Shown in pieces: positions 53,581 through 64,000 of a stretch of 64,000 nucleotides of DNA. Position 1 is the stretch's first letter, and each line of letters begins with the position of its first letter. This DNA comes from Alternaria dauci (taxonomy: Eukaryota; Ascomycota; Dothideomycetes; Pleosporales; Pleosporaceae). Location: assembly GCF_042100115.1 (NCBI RefSeq), contig NC_091280.1, forward strand, positions 1,612,001 to 1,676,000, in the 5' to 3' direction. Made by a program: the position numbers and the translations under genes. Below the pieces are notes generated by a model, which saw nothing but the letters and a program-made list of their open reading frames with translations, had not been told where the DNA came from and made no database searches.

Positions 53581-56500
53581 ATGGCGGAGCAACAGCAGCA
53601 ACATGCTCCGGGAGGACATTACTCGGGGCACAACCCGATTCCTACCGTCAGGCAGTTCGTGGAGAACCTGGACAAGGACAAGGCGGCCCGGGACAGGAAA
53701 TTGGACGAGCAAGCCAAGCAGCAAAAGCAGCAACAGTCGCAACCACACAAGCAGCAGGAAAGACAGGTAAAAGGCACAGAGAAGACAGTCACGGACCCTA
53801 CGACTGGTAGGGAAGTCGTCATTGCCGACGTCAACAAGGACATGATAGACGAAGTCGAGAACCCGCATTTGGTTGTGCCCAATGCGAACCTCAACAAGCA
53901 AACAGTATGCCACCTCTTTTTTTCTTCAACTCTATACCTCCAAATTAACAACACCTTGTAGCCCATCAAAACCGACCCCTCTCAGTCACTCCAAGACTAC
54001 AAGCACAACCAAGATGTCACGGCACCACCCGACCCAGTCGCCGAAGGCACCACGACCGACGTACCTATCCACGGCGAGAAGACAAACGTCCTGTTCCACC
54101 CGACCCCCTCAGTCAGCTACGAGCCCATGTTTGCCGCCCTTGAGACGCGAGCCAACTATCTTTGCGCGGGAATCCTCGTCGCAACCGTCGTCGTTGGCAA
54201 AATGTTTGGCGGTGCCCTCAAGGGCCTAATACCGCTTGGCATGTGCCTGGCATCTGGTGTATACCTTTGGATGAAGGAGGTTGTACGCAGCGGAAGAGAA
54301 GTCGAATGGGACAGCGAGCAAGTCCGCGGCCAGATGGTATGTGCCTGCGAAAGATGCCCTGCCAGAACTAGCTAACCATTGTGCAGGCGTCCTTGAACTT
54401 GCTACCTGAGTCTGTCGAGTGGATGAACACTTTGCTTGCCATTGTCTGGGGCCTCATTAACCCCGACATGTTCTCGGGTGTTGCCGACACGCTCGAGGAC
54501 GTTATGCAAGCTTCTGTTCCTGGTGTCATCGAAAACGTCCGCGTGGCCGAAATCAACCAGGGAAGCAACCCATTGCGCATCCTTAGCTTACGAGCGCTTC
54601 CGGATTCACACATGGGCGACATGAAAAACTCCATCCACGAAGAGAACAAAAAGACAAAAGATCCTCAAGAAGCAGCAGCGGATGAGGAGGGTGGTGATTA
54701 CTACAATTTGGAAGTTTCTTTCGCCTACCACGCCAGTCCCAGTGGGAAGCGAGTATCCGAGAGAGCAAGAAACATGCACATGCAGCTAGTGTTCTACTTA
54801 GGGATTAAGGGTCTCTTCGGTGTCCCACTGCCCATCTTTGTCGAGTTGCAAGGCCTCGTTGGTACAGTCCGTCTGCGTCTGAACATGACTCCCGAACCTC
54901 CCTTCCTCAAGACCTTGACCTTTACCTTGATGGGTGCGCCGCAGGTGACTGCTGGGTGCACGCCCATGTTGGAAAAGGGCGTGAACATCCTCAATCTCCC
55001 TCTCATCAGCAACTTTGTCAACTACGCCATCAAGGCAGCGGCCAGCATGTATGTCGCGCCAAAATCCATGTCTATTGACATGCGAGCCATTCTCCAAGGC
55101 GACTCGGTCCAAAAAGATACCGAAGCCTTGGGCGTACTCTGGATCCGTATTCATCGTGCTGTCGGCCTGAGCAGACAGGATCGACGTGGATCGAAGCATG
55201 GTGGTAGCGACCCTTACATCACGATCGCGTTCTCCAAATACGGAAAGCCCATGTACTGTACCCGGGTCATTACTGATGACCTGAACCCAATCTGGGAAGA
55301 GACGGCAGCTGTTCTCGTGGGTCCAGAACTGATCAAGGCCAACGAGAACTTGAGCGTGGAACTCTGGGACTCTGACCGACACACCGCCGATGACATTGTT
55401 GGAAAGGTTGAGATTTCCATGCAGAAAATGATTCAGCATCCAGGAAAAATGTACCCACAGACGTCGAAGCTGGCCGGCATGGAGGCTGACAGTGAGATGC
55501 CTGGAGAACTTCACTGGGAAGTTGGTTACTTCACCAAGCCAAAGTTCAGGAAGGAGATGCGAACAGATGGCAAGAACAAATCTCTCCCAGATGAGCTGAA
55601 GGACAAACCCGAACTACAAGACGATAAGGGTGTTATCAACTCTGAAGAGGACGATGCCGTCATGCACACTCCACCGGATCCTCTCTGGCCTAGCGGTATT
55701 TGCAGTGTGGTATGTCACCAAATTGTGAATTTGGAGCTAGAAAACGTAAAGGGTAGTGCCAACCCCAAGGGACGCGAATATGAGCCTGCAAAGCCTTATG
55801 GAGAGGGTAAAGAAGAGACTGGTGGAAATCTTCCAAGCAGTTACTGCACGATTTTGTTCAACGACGAGCTGGTCTACCGAACTCGGGCAAAAGCTGTCTC
55901 GTCTCAGCCAATCTTCAACGCGGGCACCGAACGGTTCGTTCGTGACTGGCGATCGGCTATCATCACAGTTACGGTGCGCGACCAGAGGCACAGAGAGCAT
56001 GACCCTATTCTGGGTGTGGTGCCACTGAAGCTATCTGACATCCTCGAGACATCCTCTCAAGTCACACGCTGGTACCCACTCGATGGCGGTATCGGTTTTG
56101 GTCGCATACGAATCTCTCTCTTGTTCCGAAGCATCGAGACTCGTCTACCACCTCAAATGCTTGGTTGGGACGTTGGCACTTTCGAGTTCCGGTCTCAGCG
56201 TATCCTGGCTTTGGGTTACAACCACCACCCCAAGATCAAATTGCGAACTGGCGGCAGCACCGGGAAGCTGAGCCGCACTGCTGCTCACAAGCTCCAAGAA
56301 GGTGATGGCTACTATTGGGATCTGGAAGAAGGCAATGGAAAGCACAATGTCCGACTACCAGTAAAGCACCGCTACAGGTCACCGATTGTTTTCGAGTTCC
56401 ACATCAGCAACCATCGCAAGGCGGATGCGTACGCAGTCATTTGGCTCCAGCACTTCATCGACAACGAGGATGCGGACATTAACATCCCAATCTGGAAAAC

Positions 56501-57453
56501 TGCTGCTCCTGCTCGACTTACGCAAAACTACATTACTGAAGAAAACTGTCATAAGGAGCCAGGTCTCGACGATCTTCAGGAAGTTGGTCGCCTACAGTTC
56601 CGGGCGCGATTCAAGGCTGGAACTGATGAGTCGCATGCTGCCTTCATCACCGACAATGACACACGCGAGACATATGAAACATGGGAGTCTTGTGTTACGG
56701 AAGGTGTGCGAAATCACAAGGTCGAGAAGGAGATACCAGACCGCATTCAAGAGTTACACGAGCAGTCATTAATTAAAGGTCGCGATATCTTGAAGAACGC
56801 GAGCGAAGAAGAAAAGCGCAGGTGGCTTGCAAAAGACGGGCAAGACTGGTCCGGCGCCTTTGGAGATAATCCCAAAGCCTACATGAACACCAAAAATCAG
56901 AAGAGACGCGAACCAGGTGCTGAAGAACCCTTACACGACCGTCATCATCCATCTGACAACGAGGATAACGATGACTCTGATGATGACTATGGCGAAGACT
57001 CTTCTTCATCTGATATCGGTGTTCAAGATGCCGATACGGTTGGCAGTGCTAAGAACATGAATGGCGGAACGGGGGGAGGTGACCAGAGCAAAACTAATGG
57101 CCAGTTGAAGTCGCAGAAGACCGATTTGTCGCCCACTGAGGGCCATCATCCTCGCCAGTCAATGTCTACAGTCCACACAAGCACCACGGCCGAGACAGAT
57201 GATACTTCATCCAGCAAGGATGTTAACAAGCAGAACAAGCGAGCCGAGGAGAGGAGACATCGTGGACTAATGCAGTGGAAGCCCGCAAGGAACGCAAAGT
57301 TTGCGAAGGACGAGGCTAAAATTGGGCTAGCGAAGCTGAAGAAGAAGGTCACTGGAGGATTAGATGGACGACAACCAGGCGTTGAGACTGGTGAGTGACA
57401 CGTATCCATCCTGAGCAAGAAAGACTGCTAACATTTCTATAGAAACCGGATAA
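53581..57453 (+). CDS. Tricalbin-like ER-plasma-membrane tether with SMP and C2 domains, 1237 aa
   Basis: Member of the extended-synaptotagmin/tricalbin class, which tethers cortical ER to the plasma membrane and moves lipids. Four exons: 53581-53904, 53962-54336, 54387-57390, 57443-57453; the last exon adds just 11 nt including the stop. A Gln-rich cytosolic N-terminus precedes a hydrophobic hairpin near residues 174-212 (YLCAGILVATVVVGK, then LIPLGMCLASGVYLW). The SMP domain follows (about 234-460; SVEWMNTLLAIVWGLINPDM). A C2 domain lies near 480-595 (GGSDPYITIAFSKYG, DLNPIWEETAAVLV), with Asp residues for calcium. A second, more divergent C2 is near 665-800. The C-terminal 150 residues are acidic then basic. 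Yeast tricalbins carry more C2 domains, so this is the shorter filamentous-fungal type. Confidence 0.88.
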
Positions 57454-60400
57454 GTGCTTGCAAGAGCATGGCACAGGTTCAAAGGCTTTGTGGTTATCTA
57501 CATGAAAGTTGCCATCGCGATGTAACAAAAAGAAGGGGTCTAATTTCAACGGAGTCTGGAGATCTATGCAGTCCATCATGCTGCCGACTGTAAGCCTAAT
57601 GATGTCACGAGGTGGATGAAGTAACCGTAGCAATCATAATAGCTAATAGATTCTTGATCCTAAGCTTGTCCATCTGTAACGCCGCGCAAAGCAATGGCGG
57701 TCACAGTCACGATACGTTGAGCTCGGCTGCGGCACGCCAGGACTGTCGTCACGACTAGCACACCGATATTTGGCAATCGTATCAGCGGAGTGAGCACGAC
57801 CCCAACATAAGCGGGTGGGAGTCCGAAAGCACAGATACTATAGTCATGAAACAGCATTGAGGTGTATCCGAAGTATCTGCACGCATTGCGAAGGTCGCCG
57901 GAGATACACGTCTGCCTTGCCCAGTGTCGTAAGAACCACAGCACTATGCTATTCTAGTATACCAGCTCGTTGGTTGACAATCGAACCATTGATTTTGGCC
58001 CTCGTTCCAGGAAAGCGGTCGGTTGTTGTTCAAGGCAGGATCGACCCATTTTGCTTCAAACCCCATTTACGCGCCGGCGCTTGCGTGAGGCACGGTAAGC
58101 CACATCATTGCTTGACAGTTGCTTACAGACCTAGACGTGATTCGTAGAACTCTAGCGTTGATCAAAATGGGTCCAGGTCTAATTTCTCGACTGCGCCGCA
58201 TGGCGGGCGCTTAGAGCTGAAGGATGACGGACGGGACGTTTTATTCTTTACGCCTTGTTCACCTGCCCGATTTGCGTGCCTTGGATGTTGGGTGTTTACA
58301 AGTGAGACATAACTAGGTACGCATAGACTTCACATTGTAGCCTGACTAGATCATGGTGAGCTGTGCCGGTCGTTTCGCGGCATCCTTCTGTGGGACGGCC
58401 TCCGCACATGGCTGTCTTAGGCACTGCAAGTCATAGTAAGGCTGCATGGGAAATACCGATGATTAAACGCCTGGAGTCTTTTATCGTCGCGTCTGTGCGG
58501 TCCACGGGGTGCCTGAGCCCGCCAGGCGCAATATCACTAGGTCACCAGCTGGGTCGCCATCAGCCAGATCAAACTCAGCACCATAACAGAAGAGTCGTGG
58601 TAAACTTGCTATTGAGTGTTGTATACCAGTCGAGATCGACAAGACGAGATTGAAGATTGTGTTGGTCGCGCCAAATATGCGTTTACTCGGTTAACCTGCA
58701 TATGCATGCCCGGTTGTTGGGAGGAAGTGACCGTTTTTCTTGCGCCTGCATGCATACACCTGCGGTCACATGTTTCCAGCACATACCTCATACTTCGGGA
58801 GAAATTGCGTCATTAGTTGAGGTAGGTTAGTCTACAGCTACCGATACTGAAATGTTCAGCCCAGTGGCTCTTTGTCCGGTAGCGCCGGCCATGGTAACAC
58901 CATAGCCATGGCATGGTACATGCTGACCTATGTTGCCTTCGATTATTGGGCTCGACAATATACCTGAGAAATATCTACATAACTGCTAAGCTTCTTGGCT
59001 CAGAGTATCGACGGCACAGTCGCACGCCATGTCCAGCCGTGTGTGACGTGAAGACGTATTCTCCTATTGGACGCTTTCTGACCAAGTGCCTCGAAAGATG
59101 ACCAATGTGCCTTTTGGTGTGTGCGTAAGGCTCAGTGTGGTCGCAGAAGAGGCCGATGCGATAGCAAAACGTGCATGAACCCTGCCAAAGCCCGGACGTT
59201 CAACAAATGTTGAGTCCAGCATTGTGTGTAGCTTTTCCGTGCGCTGTCTCCAAATTTACGATTTTGCCATTCAGACGATTGACACGCGCAGTATCTCAGC
59301 CACTGTCTCGATTATCTTCCCTAAAACGGTGAGCATCCGATGTGAACACCACTCTCCGTATATCGGTAGTGTGGGACCGAGTACTGCAGATCCTATCAGT
59401 ACGACGTACTACCCGGATGCTTGGATTGTAATCACCCTACACTTCATCGGTTGCGAGTATTGGATAAACCAGGTAGCCGTTGGAAATCCACTGCGCTAAT
59501 GACTCGATGAGAGTGGCGTTTGGCGATGCGGGGACTACGAATTCATGGGGTCCTCTGTGAGCTAGAAGACCCGCTGTGCGTTACCAATAATCCGGCATGC
59601 CACGTTTCTGCGCGCTTAACGTCGTCTGCGTGAGATTGGCGTCGATCTTGAGATTTTCTTTTGCCATCTGATTAGTTACCGTCTTTCCGTTTGATGCTCA
59701 GTGACAGGCTCCCCAACAACACCCGACCAGAGCAAATGAGAGATCATTTGCCCAATCTGACTAGATGCTGGGCGTGAAACAAGGCTAGTTCATACTTTTG
59801 GCGTCTTTGTCATGGTCTTGCGCTACGGAGTGTGGCAAGCCCTTCCGGATTCAGGATAATCTGCCCATGATTCGTTGAAGCCTCACCTATCCAACATGAA
59901 GCAGACGAATCATGTGCTGGTCCCTCAGAGAGACCCACTTTGCCTGCAGCAATGTGAACGTGCTGGCATGGAATTGGTACGCTCCATCATGAGCAACTGT
60001 TGGCAATCGACCAAAGAGTTGAGCGCTCCGTAGATGTCACTTCCCCATGCTGATAGCGTAGTTGACAGTTCATGCTAAGGATGGAAGCGGGCTCCAAGAG
60101 CACAGGAATGGGGACATCTGGACTTATCGTGGTGTATGCGCGGGACTGAGACATTCCTTTATGCCTGTTACACGGGTCGGCACCTGCATTCGATCTCGTA
60201 AGCATGGCCAGCACTGAAGATAGTGGTGATTGTCCGGCTTCACCGGCTTTTCGACTTACTCGTTTCAAGATTTTAGCCAAATTGATTGGACGCCGCATCC
60301 GTCGCAGTGGTCTGGTCCAAACAAAGGGGAGCGGAATATCTTCGGTTGCTGCCTCACTTGGTCATGCGGCAATCATCGTCGATCAATTACGGCTGGTGAG

Positions 60401-61040
60401 GGACCGGCTAAGGCGCTGCTTAACGTGGATTTTGGTGTTGGGGGTCCACCTCTCGCCGCTGCTAAGAATCCTCGCACCATCTGCCGTTTCTAGAAGTGGA
60501 CACCCGCATACACTTTCAGCCATGTGAGATCAGGCTCGGTCCGTTATGTTGGGAGGCGTGGATAGTTGAAGCGAGTGAAGAAAGCAGTCGCAATGTCCCT
60601 AAGTGGCAACGTACAGCTGCGGCTTTGCCGTCAGATCCTTCCATCACAAGCGACGCCTTCCTCGCTCATATGGGAGCAAGAAGTAGACTGTTGAAATGAG
60701 CGGTAGACATGGGGTGATAAGCAAGTTATCGGTAGCTCCAAGCAAATCTCCTGCATCTTGGCGGGCCCGTCTAGCGATTGGGTGAATATCGTCTCCAGCA
60801 TGCAGAATGGGCAAGAGAAACACGCGCAATCAGCTTTTATTCCATTAAAATTTGCCTCAAATCAAAGATCGCAGTACATTCGAAAAGTCGCAACTTGAAC
60901 CAAGGGATACCGAAGTGTATCCCAACTATCCCCCCAACCAAAAGTTCAATGTACCCTCCACAAGTGACCACAAGTGACCACAAGTGACACAGACGCATCT
61001 TTCAAGTGTATGGAAACTGGTGCCCCAAGAAGATTTCTTT
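57454..61040. other. 3.6 kb gene-poor region
   Basis: No supported gene. Frames are short, overlap on both strands and have no domain. Base composition is not strongly AT-biased, so it is not an obvious RIP-treated transposon. The right end holds the (CACAAGTGAC)3 tandem repeat. Confidence 0.45.
60959..60988. repeat. Three perfect tandem copies of CACAAGTGAC
   Basis: Three head-to-tail 10-bp units, directly readable from the sequence. They lie 50 bp downstream of the small minus-strand gene model. Confidence 0.85.
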
Positions 61041-61275
61041 TCACTTCTGGCGGGGTTCACACTGATGAGGTGGTTAGCGCAGTGCCAACCCGCGACACTG
61101 ATAGACTGACCTGGCAATGGACGCACAACAGATCCTTTTGATCGACGAAGTAATTCTGTGGATGATCTGGTCTCTGCCAGTTCCTGCACGGATATCTGTT
61201 GTAGCCACCACCTGTTGCGCCGGTAGGTCTGCCGCCAGTAGAAGGTTGTTGGCGTTCGTTTTGAGAAGAAGGCAT
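61041..61275 (-). CDS. Possible small two-exon protein, 61 aa
   Basis: Exon 1 61275-61111 and exon 2 61061-61041 join in phase 0 across a 49-bp intron (GTCAGT...CAG). The peptide starts MPSSQNERQQPSTGGRPTGA and is Gln/Gly-rich, then has a Cys/Trp/aromatic core (YNRYPCRNWQRPDHPQNYF) and a Cys-rich end (DLLCVHCQCEP). It has no signal peptide. A short TATA-poor upstream region precedes it. The family is unknown; codon composition looks more protein-like than the surroundings, and the splice sites fit, but it is weakly supported. Confidence 0.35.
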
Positions 61276-63745
61276 TTTAGTGACCCAATGGAGAACGTAG
61301 AGACGATTGAAAAGTGTTGCAGAACTCGTTCGATTGTATGGTGCAGATACGAGGGGATGATGGCTGCTCTGTGGTAATGTACTTCGCATCGAAGATGCTG
61401 TGCACTTTATAGTCGCACAAGATATCTCTCACCATTGAATCTTTCTATGCGGTTTCCGCGCCTCAATCAAAGATCACTAGACAGAGCAACATCAGCTGGG
61501 TAGATTTCGCCCCTACCGAGAGCGGTCACATTGCATTGATGTTCGGGCCCGGGAGGTGGCCGTCAGGCAGTCTTGTGAGAACAGCGAATACGCCACACGG
61601 CACCATGAACGCCTCACTAGAACGGAGCGTCAGAAGGAACCCCCCACAACTGTGCCTCCAGTATACTAGTACGAAAATTCCGGAGCCGCTCTGACAACGT
61701 TAAATTTCCCGCAGCACCTATCGTGCGATGCCTATTCCGCTCCGCACTTCGACTTGGCTGTGCCGAGCCGGCCCTTCTGGCAAGGGCCCCACACACCGAT
61801 TACATATTGCAACAACATCGGACAGCCTGAGGCATCGAATTTCGGGCCCACATGAGCACCTCTACAAGAAAAAGGTTACGTATCTCGTTCCGAGCGTTTT
61901 CGTATGTCTTACAACAGACCCACACATATACCCTCCCCTGGAGACAACAGTGCTACCTGTCAAGTGCTTGCCGTCCAACAAGGCGCTAATGGTAAATGGA
62001 TTAGCTTCTGAGGAACCTTCAACATCTGTACAGACCGCTGATCAATATCGCTACATCATAGGATGCTCAACCAACGCCAGGCATCAACCCGAACCTTCCA
62101 TAGCCGGCGCGTCGTTGCGCCGACACCCTGCTAATGACTCTGCATCGGGTCAATGGCCGTTCCTGAACAACATGGTATACTAACCGATGTTCGGGATGAT
62201 ACATACGTGCTGTCTCACCGGAAAGAGCTGAGGATCAGTGCCGCGTTATCGAGTATGAGGCCCGATGTCTGGGGGTGCACTACTATCGTCAAGCAGTATG
62301 TGTATCGAGAGCATAGTGAGTCGTTACTAGACTCTCTCGGCGTTACTGGCCATGGCCTCCTTAGTGGTATCTTCACTATTCCGGCCGCCGATGCACATCT
62401 GCTTCCTAGCCAAGCAACCAACAGCCCAACTCTCGAAACGCTCGGGGGAGCACCATGTTAGTCACTATTAGACCAAAAACATGGGGAGCCTGCATGATAT
62501 ATACAGGAATTAAAGCACAAGTGGCGTGAGGATAGCCATTCCGACGAGCAAGTTCCCAAGCCGCTGACGCCGAACTCGAAGTACACATGTTAGAGAAGAG
62601 ACTATACTATCTTTCTGCGCTTGGATAGATAAACTCATTCCAGCAGGTGTTCCAAATGAGCGTCCCCAAGGCCAGTAGGAACTCTTCTTGACTCAGGTAG
62701 CTCCAGTGCTCAAAGCGGCGATGCCGATCCGATCACTCGCGGGATGATCGAACGGACTAGTAAACATATCAAGTCGCTCTATTGCAAGGCGAAGAGTCAC
62801 TTGGAACATCTTTTGCTGTGGTTCCTGTCTCGTTTTGTTTCCTGGACGTGCATCCAACGCATAAACGCGCTTCAAGCAATCGCCTCGACGTCTGTGCCAC
62901 ATCGCTTGCTCGCTGCTGCGATGACCGCAATCGCCGGCCGCGCCTTTGGCTGGTCAAATAAATTTCTCTAAAAGATTTCGAATTGTTTGTAGAAAAGAAG
63001 TTTCGTTTGGCTGAGAACAATAAAGCGCTAAGCACCACAATAAGTGCAGATTGAACTGAAGAAGCATCACTAGATTTGGAAACACAAGCAAGACGGTTCC
63101 CTAAAGAAGAGCTGAGAGAGAAAGCGCAAGTACACTGCCGTACATGATAGGCAAAAGCCATATGTCCTAGACCGTGACATTAGCATCCTCAACCAGCAAT
63201 CACCTTCCGCGTTACCAAATTCGCAACATTTCTGGCTTCTTGACAACAGCCTTCTCAAGGTTTAAACACGCAAATGCTTCGTTCTCAGCACGCTGTCACA
63301 CCAACCAGTGTCAGTGTAGACGAAGGAGTTACCGCCGTCGACAGAAAAGCACTAGTACGAAGCAGACACAGCTTAAGCAACGCCTCCACATGCTCAGCGA
63401 GTGATCGACAGATGACCAAAGGACGTTCTTGGCAGACTGGCTAACCATATGGAGATCAAAAATGGCACCCTGCTAACAGAAGCTCTAGGCATACATCGAC
63501 GTTGAGCATGATAAGTTTAGACCTTGAGGTTATCACAGCCCTGACGATAGTATTGGCGAATATGGGGACGTGATCACACTTCCTTATCATAGTACGCTAG
63601 ACCACAGCGTTCTGCACGCATCCATTACCCAGACAATCATTGGTTGGCCCACGCTCCTTGATGTTGGCGAGTCTAGATACCATCATCGCTCAATGGCAGT
63701 TGGGGATGAACAGTGTGACCCTCCTGGGTTTAGGCCGCCACTCAG
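61276..63745. other. 2.5 kb interval without a supported gene
   Basis: The longest frame (61728-62183, plus strand, 151 codons) has no recognisable domain or signal. No repeat, tRNA or AT-rich block was seen. Confidence 0.4.
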
Positions 63746-64000
63746 TCAGGAACCCTCCAACATGCCTCCATTGCCATCCTCAGCATCGAAGAATTCGTCG
63801 TTACTGTCGTCGTCAATTTCCATAGGCGTGTTGCCCGCATCTTCATTTTCGAGCAGCGTGATAACCTTCCAGGCAGCGATAGTCTCAGCTTGCAACCTCT
63901 TGACTCCCTCAACCTCCCCTCCAACATCTTTCCCGCCAATGCGAACTTGAACCCTGTACCCTCGCTCATAGCCGTTTGTACCGTTCTTGGTACCTTCTCT
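63746..64000 (-). CDS. 3' end of an unidentified gene, running off the window
   Basis: The minus strand is open from the window edge to a TGA at 63748-63746, giving the last 84 residues. It reads NGYERGYRVQVRIGGKDVGG, then a helical segment (VKRLQAETIAAWKVITLLE), and ends in a strongly acidic tail (MEIDDDSNDEFFDAEDGN). The last part resembles acidic tails of nuclear or chromatin proteins. The 5' part lies beyond the window, so neither family nor start can be given. Confidence 0.6.
   Translation of the reverse strand, partial: REGTKNGTNGYERGYRVQVRIGGKDVGGEVEGVKRLQAETIAAWKVITLLENEDAGNTPMEIDDDSNDEFFDAEDGNGGMLEGS

Noticed and set aside
61728..62183. 151-codon plus-strand frame in the gene desert
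   Set aside because: No recognisable motif, low-complexity-free but random-looking composition, no upstream or downstream exons.
1..64000. tRNA, rRNA and CRISPR arrays
   Set aside because: No B-box-like GGTTCGANTCC with a cloverleaf context was found on reading both strands, and there are no spaced direct repeats. A tRNAscan run would settle the tRNA question.

Overview
This is a window of a filamentous ascomycete nuclear genome, most likely a Dothideomycete of the order Pleosporales. The evidence is short GT-AG introns (about 45-120 bp), compact intron-poor genes on both strands, fungal-specific families (OPY2, AtfA-type bZIP, PL3 pectate lyase, DET1-type phosphatase), Zn2Cys6-like and RING families, and transposon remnants with C-to-T/G-to-A differences of the kind left by repeat-induced point mutation (RIP). 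Genus cannot be settled from the sequence alone. Exon models below were built by hand from splice sites and reading-frame phase; almost all close to an exact multiple of three.

Layout. 1-18 kb is mostly core genome: an unknown helical protein, 20S proteasome alpha-1 (SCL1/PSMA6), a WKF-domain nucleolar protein, an F-box protein, the HOG-pathway membrane anchor OPY2, 5-hydroxyisourate hydrolase with a PTS2 peroxisomal signal, and an AtfA/Atf1 bZIP factor with a perfect CRE upstream. 18.6-33 kb is an accessory stretch: two atypical RING proteins that share the same missing zinc ligand, a small unknown gene, a perfect 92-bp-arm foldback element, a PL3 pectate lyase, an AT-rich terminal-inverted-repeat element with RIP-type changes, a 658-residue protein with an apparently permuted zinc cluster, and two small secreted proteins. 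34-57.5 kb is dense core genome: PRKRIP1-like, DET1-like phosphatase, YeeE/YedE sulfur transporter, DPH1, a PHD protein, MGS1/WRNIP1 head-to-head with a BNA3-like aminotransferase, a small secreted protein, Rab escort protein, an NMP kinase, GlcNAc-6-P deacetylase, and a tricalbin-like SMP/C2 protein. 57.5-63.7 kb is nearly gene-free; the last 255 bp hold the 3' end of an unidentified minus-strand gene.

Functional links that can be argued: OPY2 and AtfA are the membrane and nuclear ends of the same stress MAPK pathway and lie 4 kb apart; the pectate lyase, the two secreted proteins and the permuted zinc-cluster protein share a transposon-rich island typical of plant-interaction genes.
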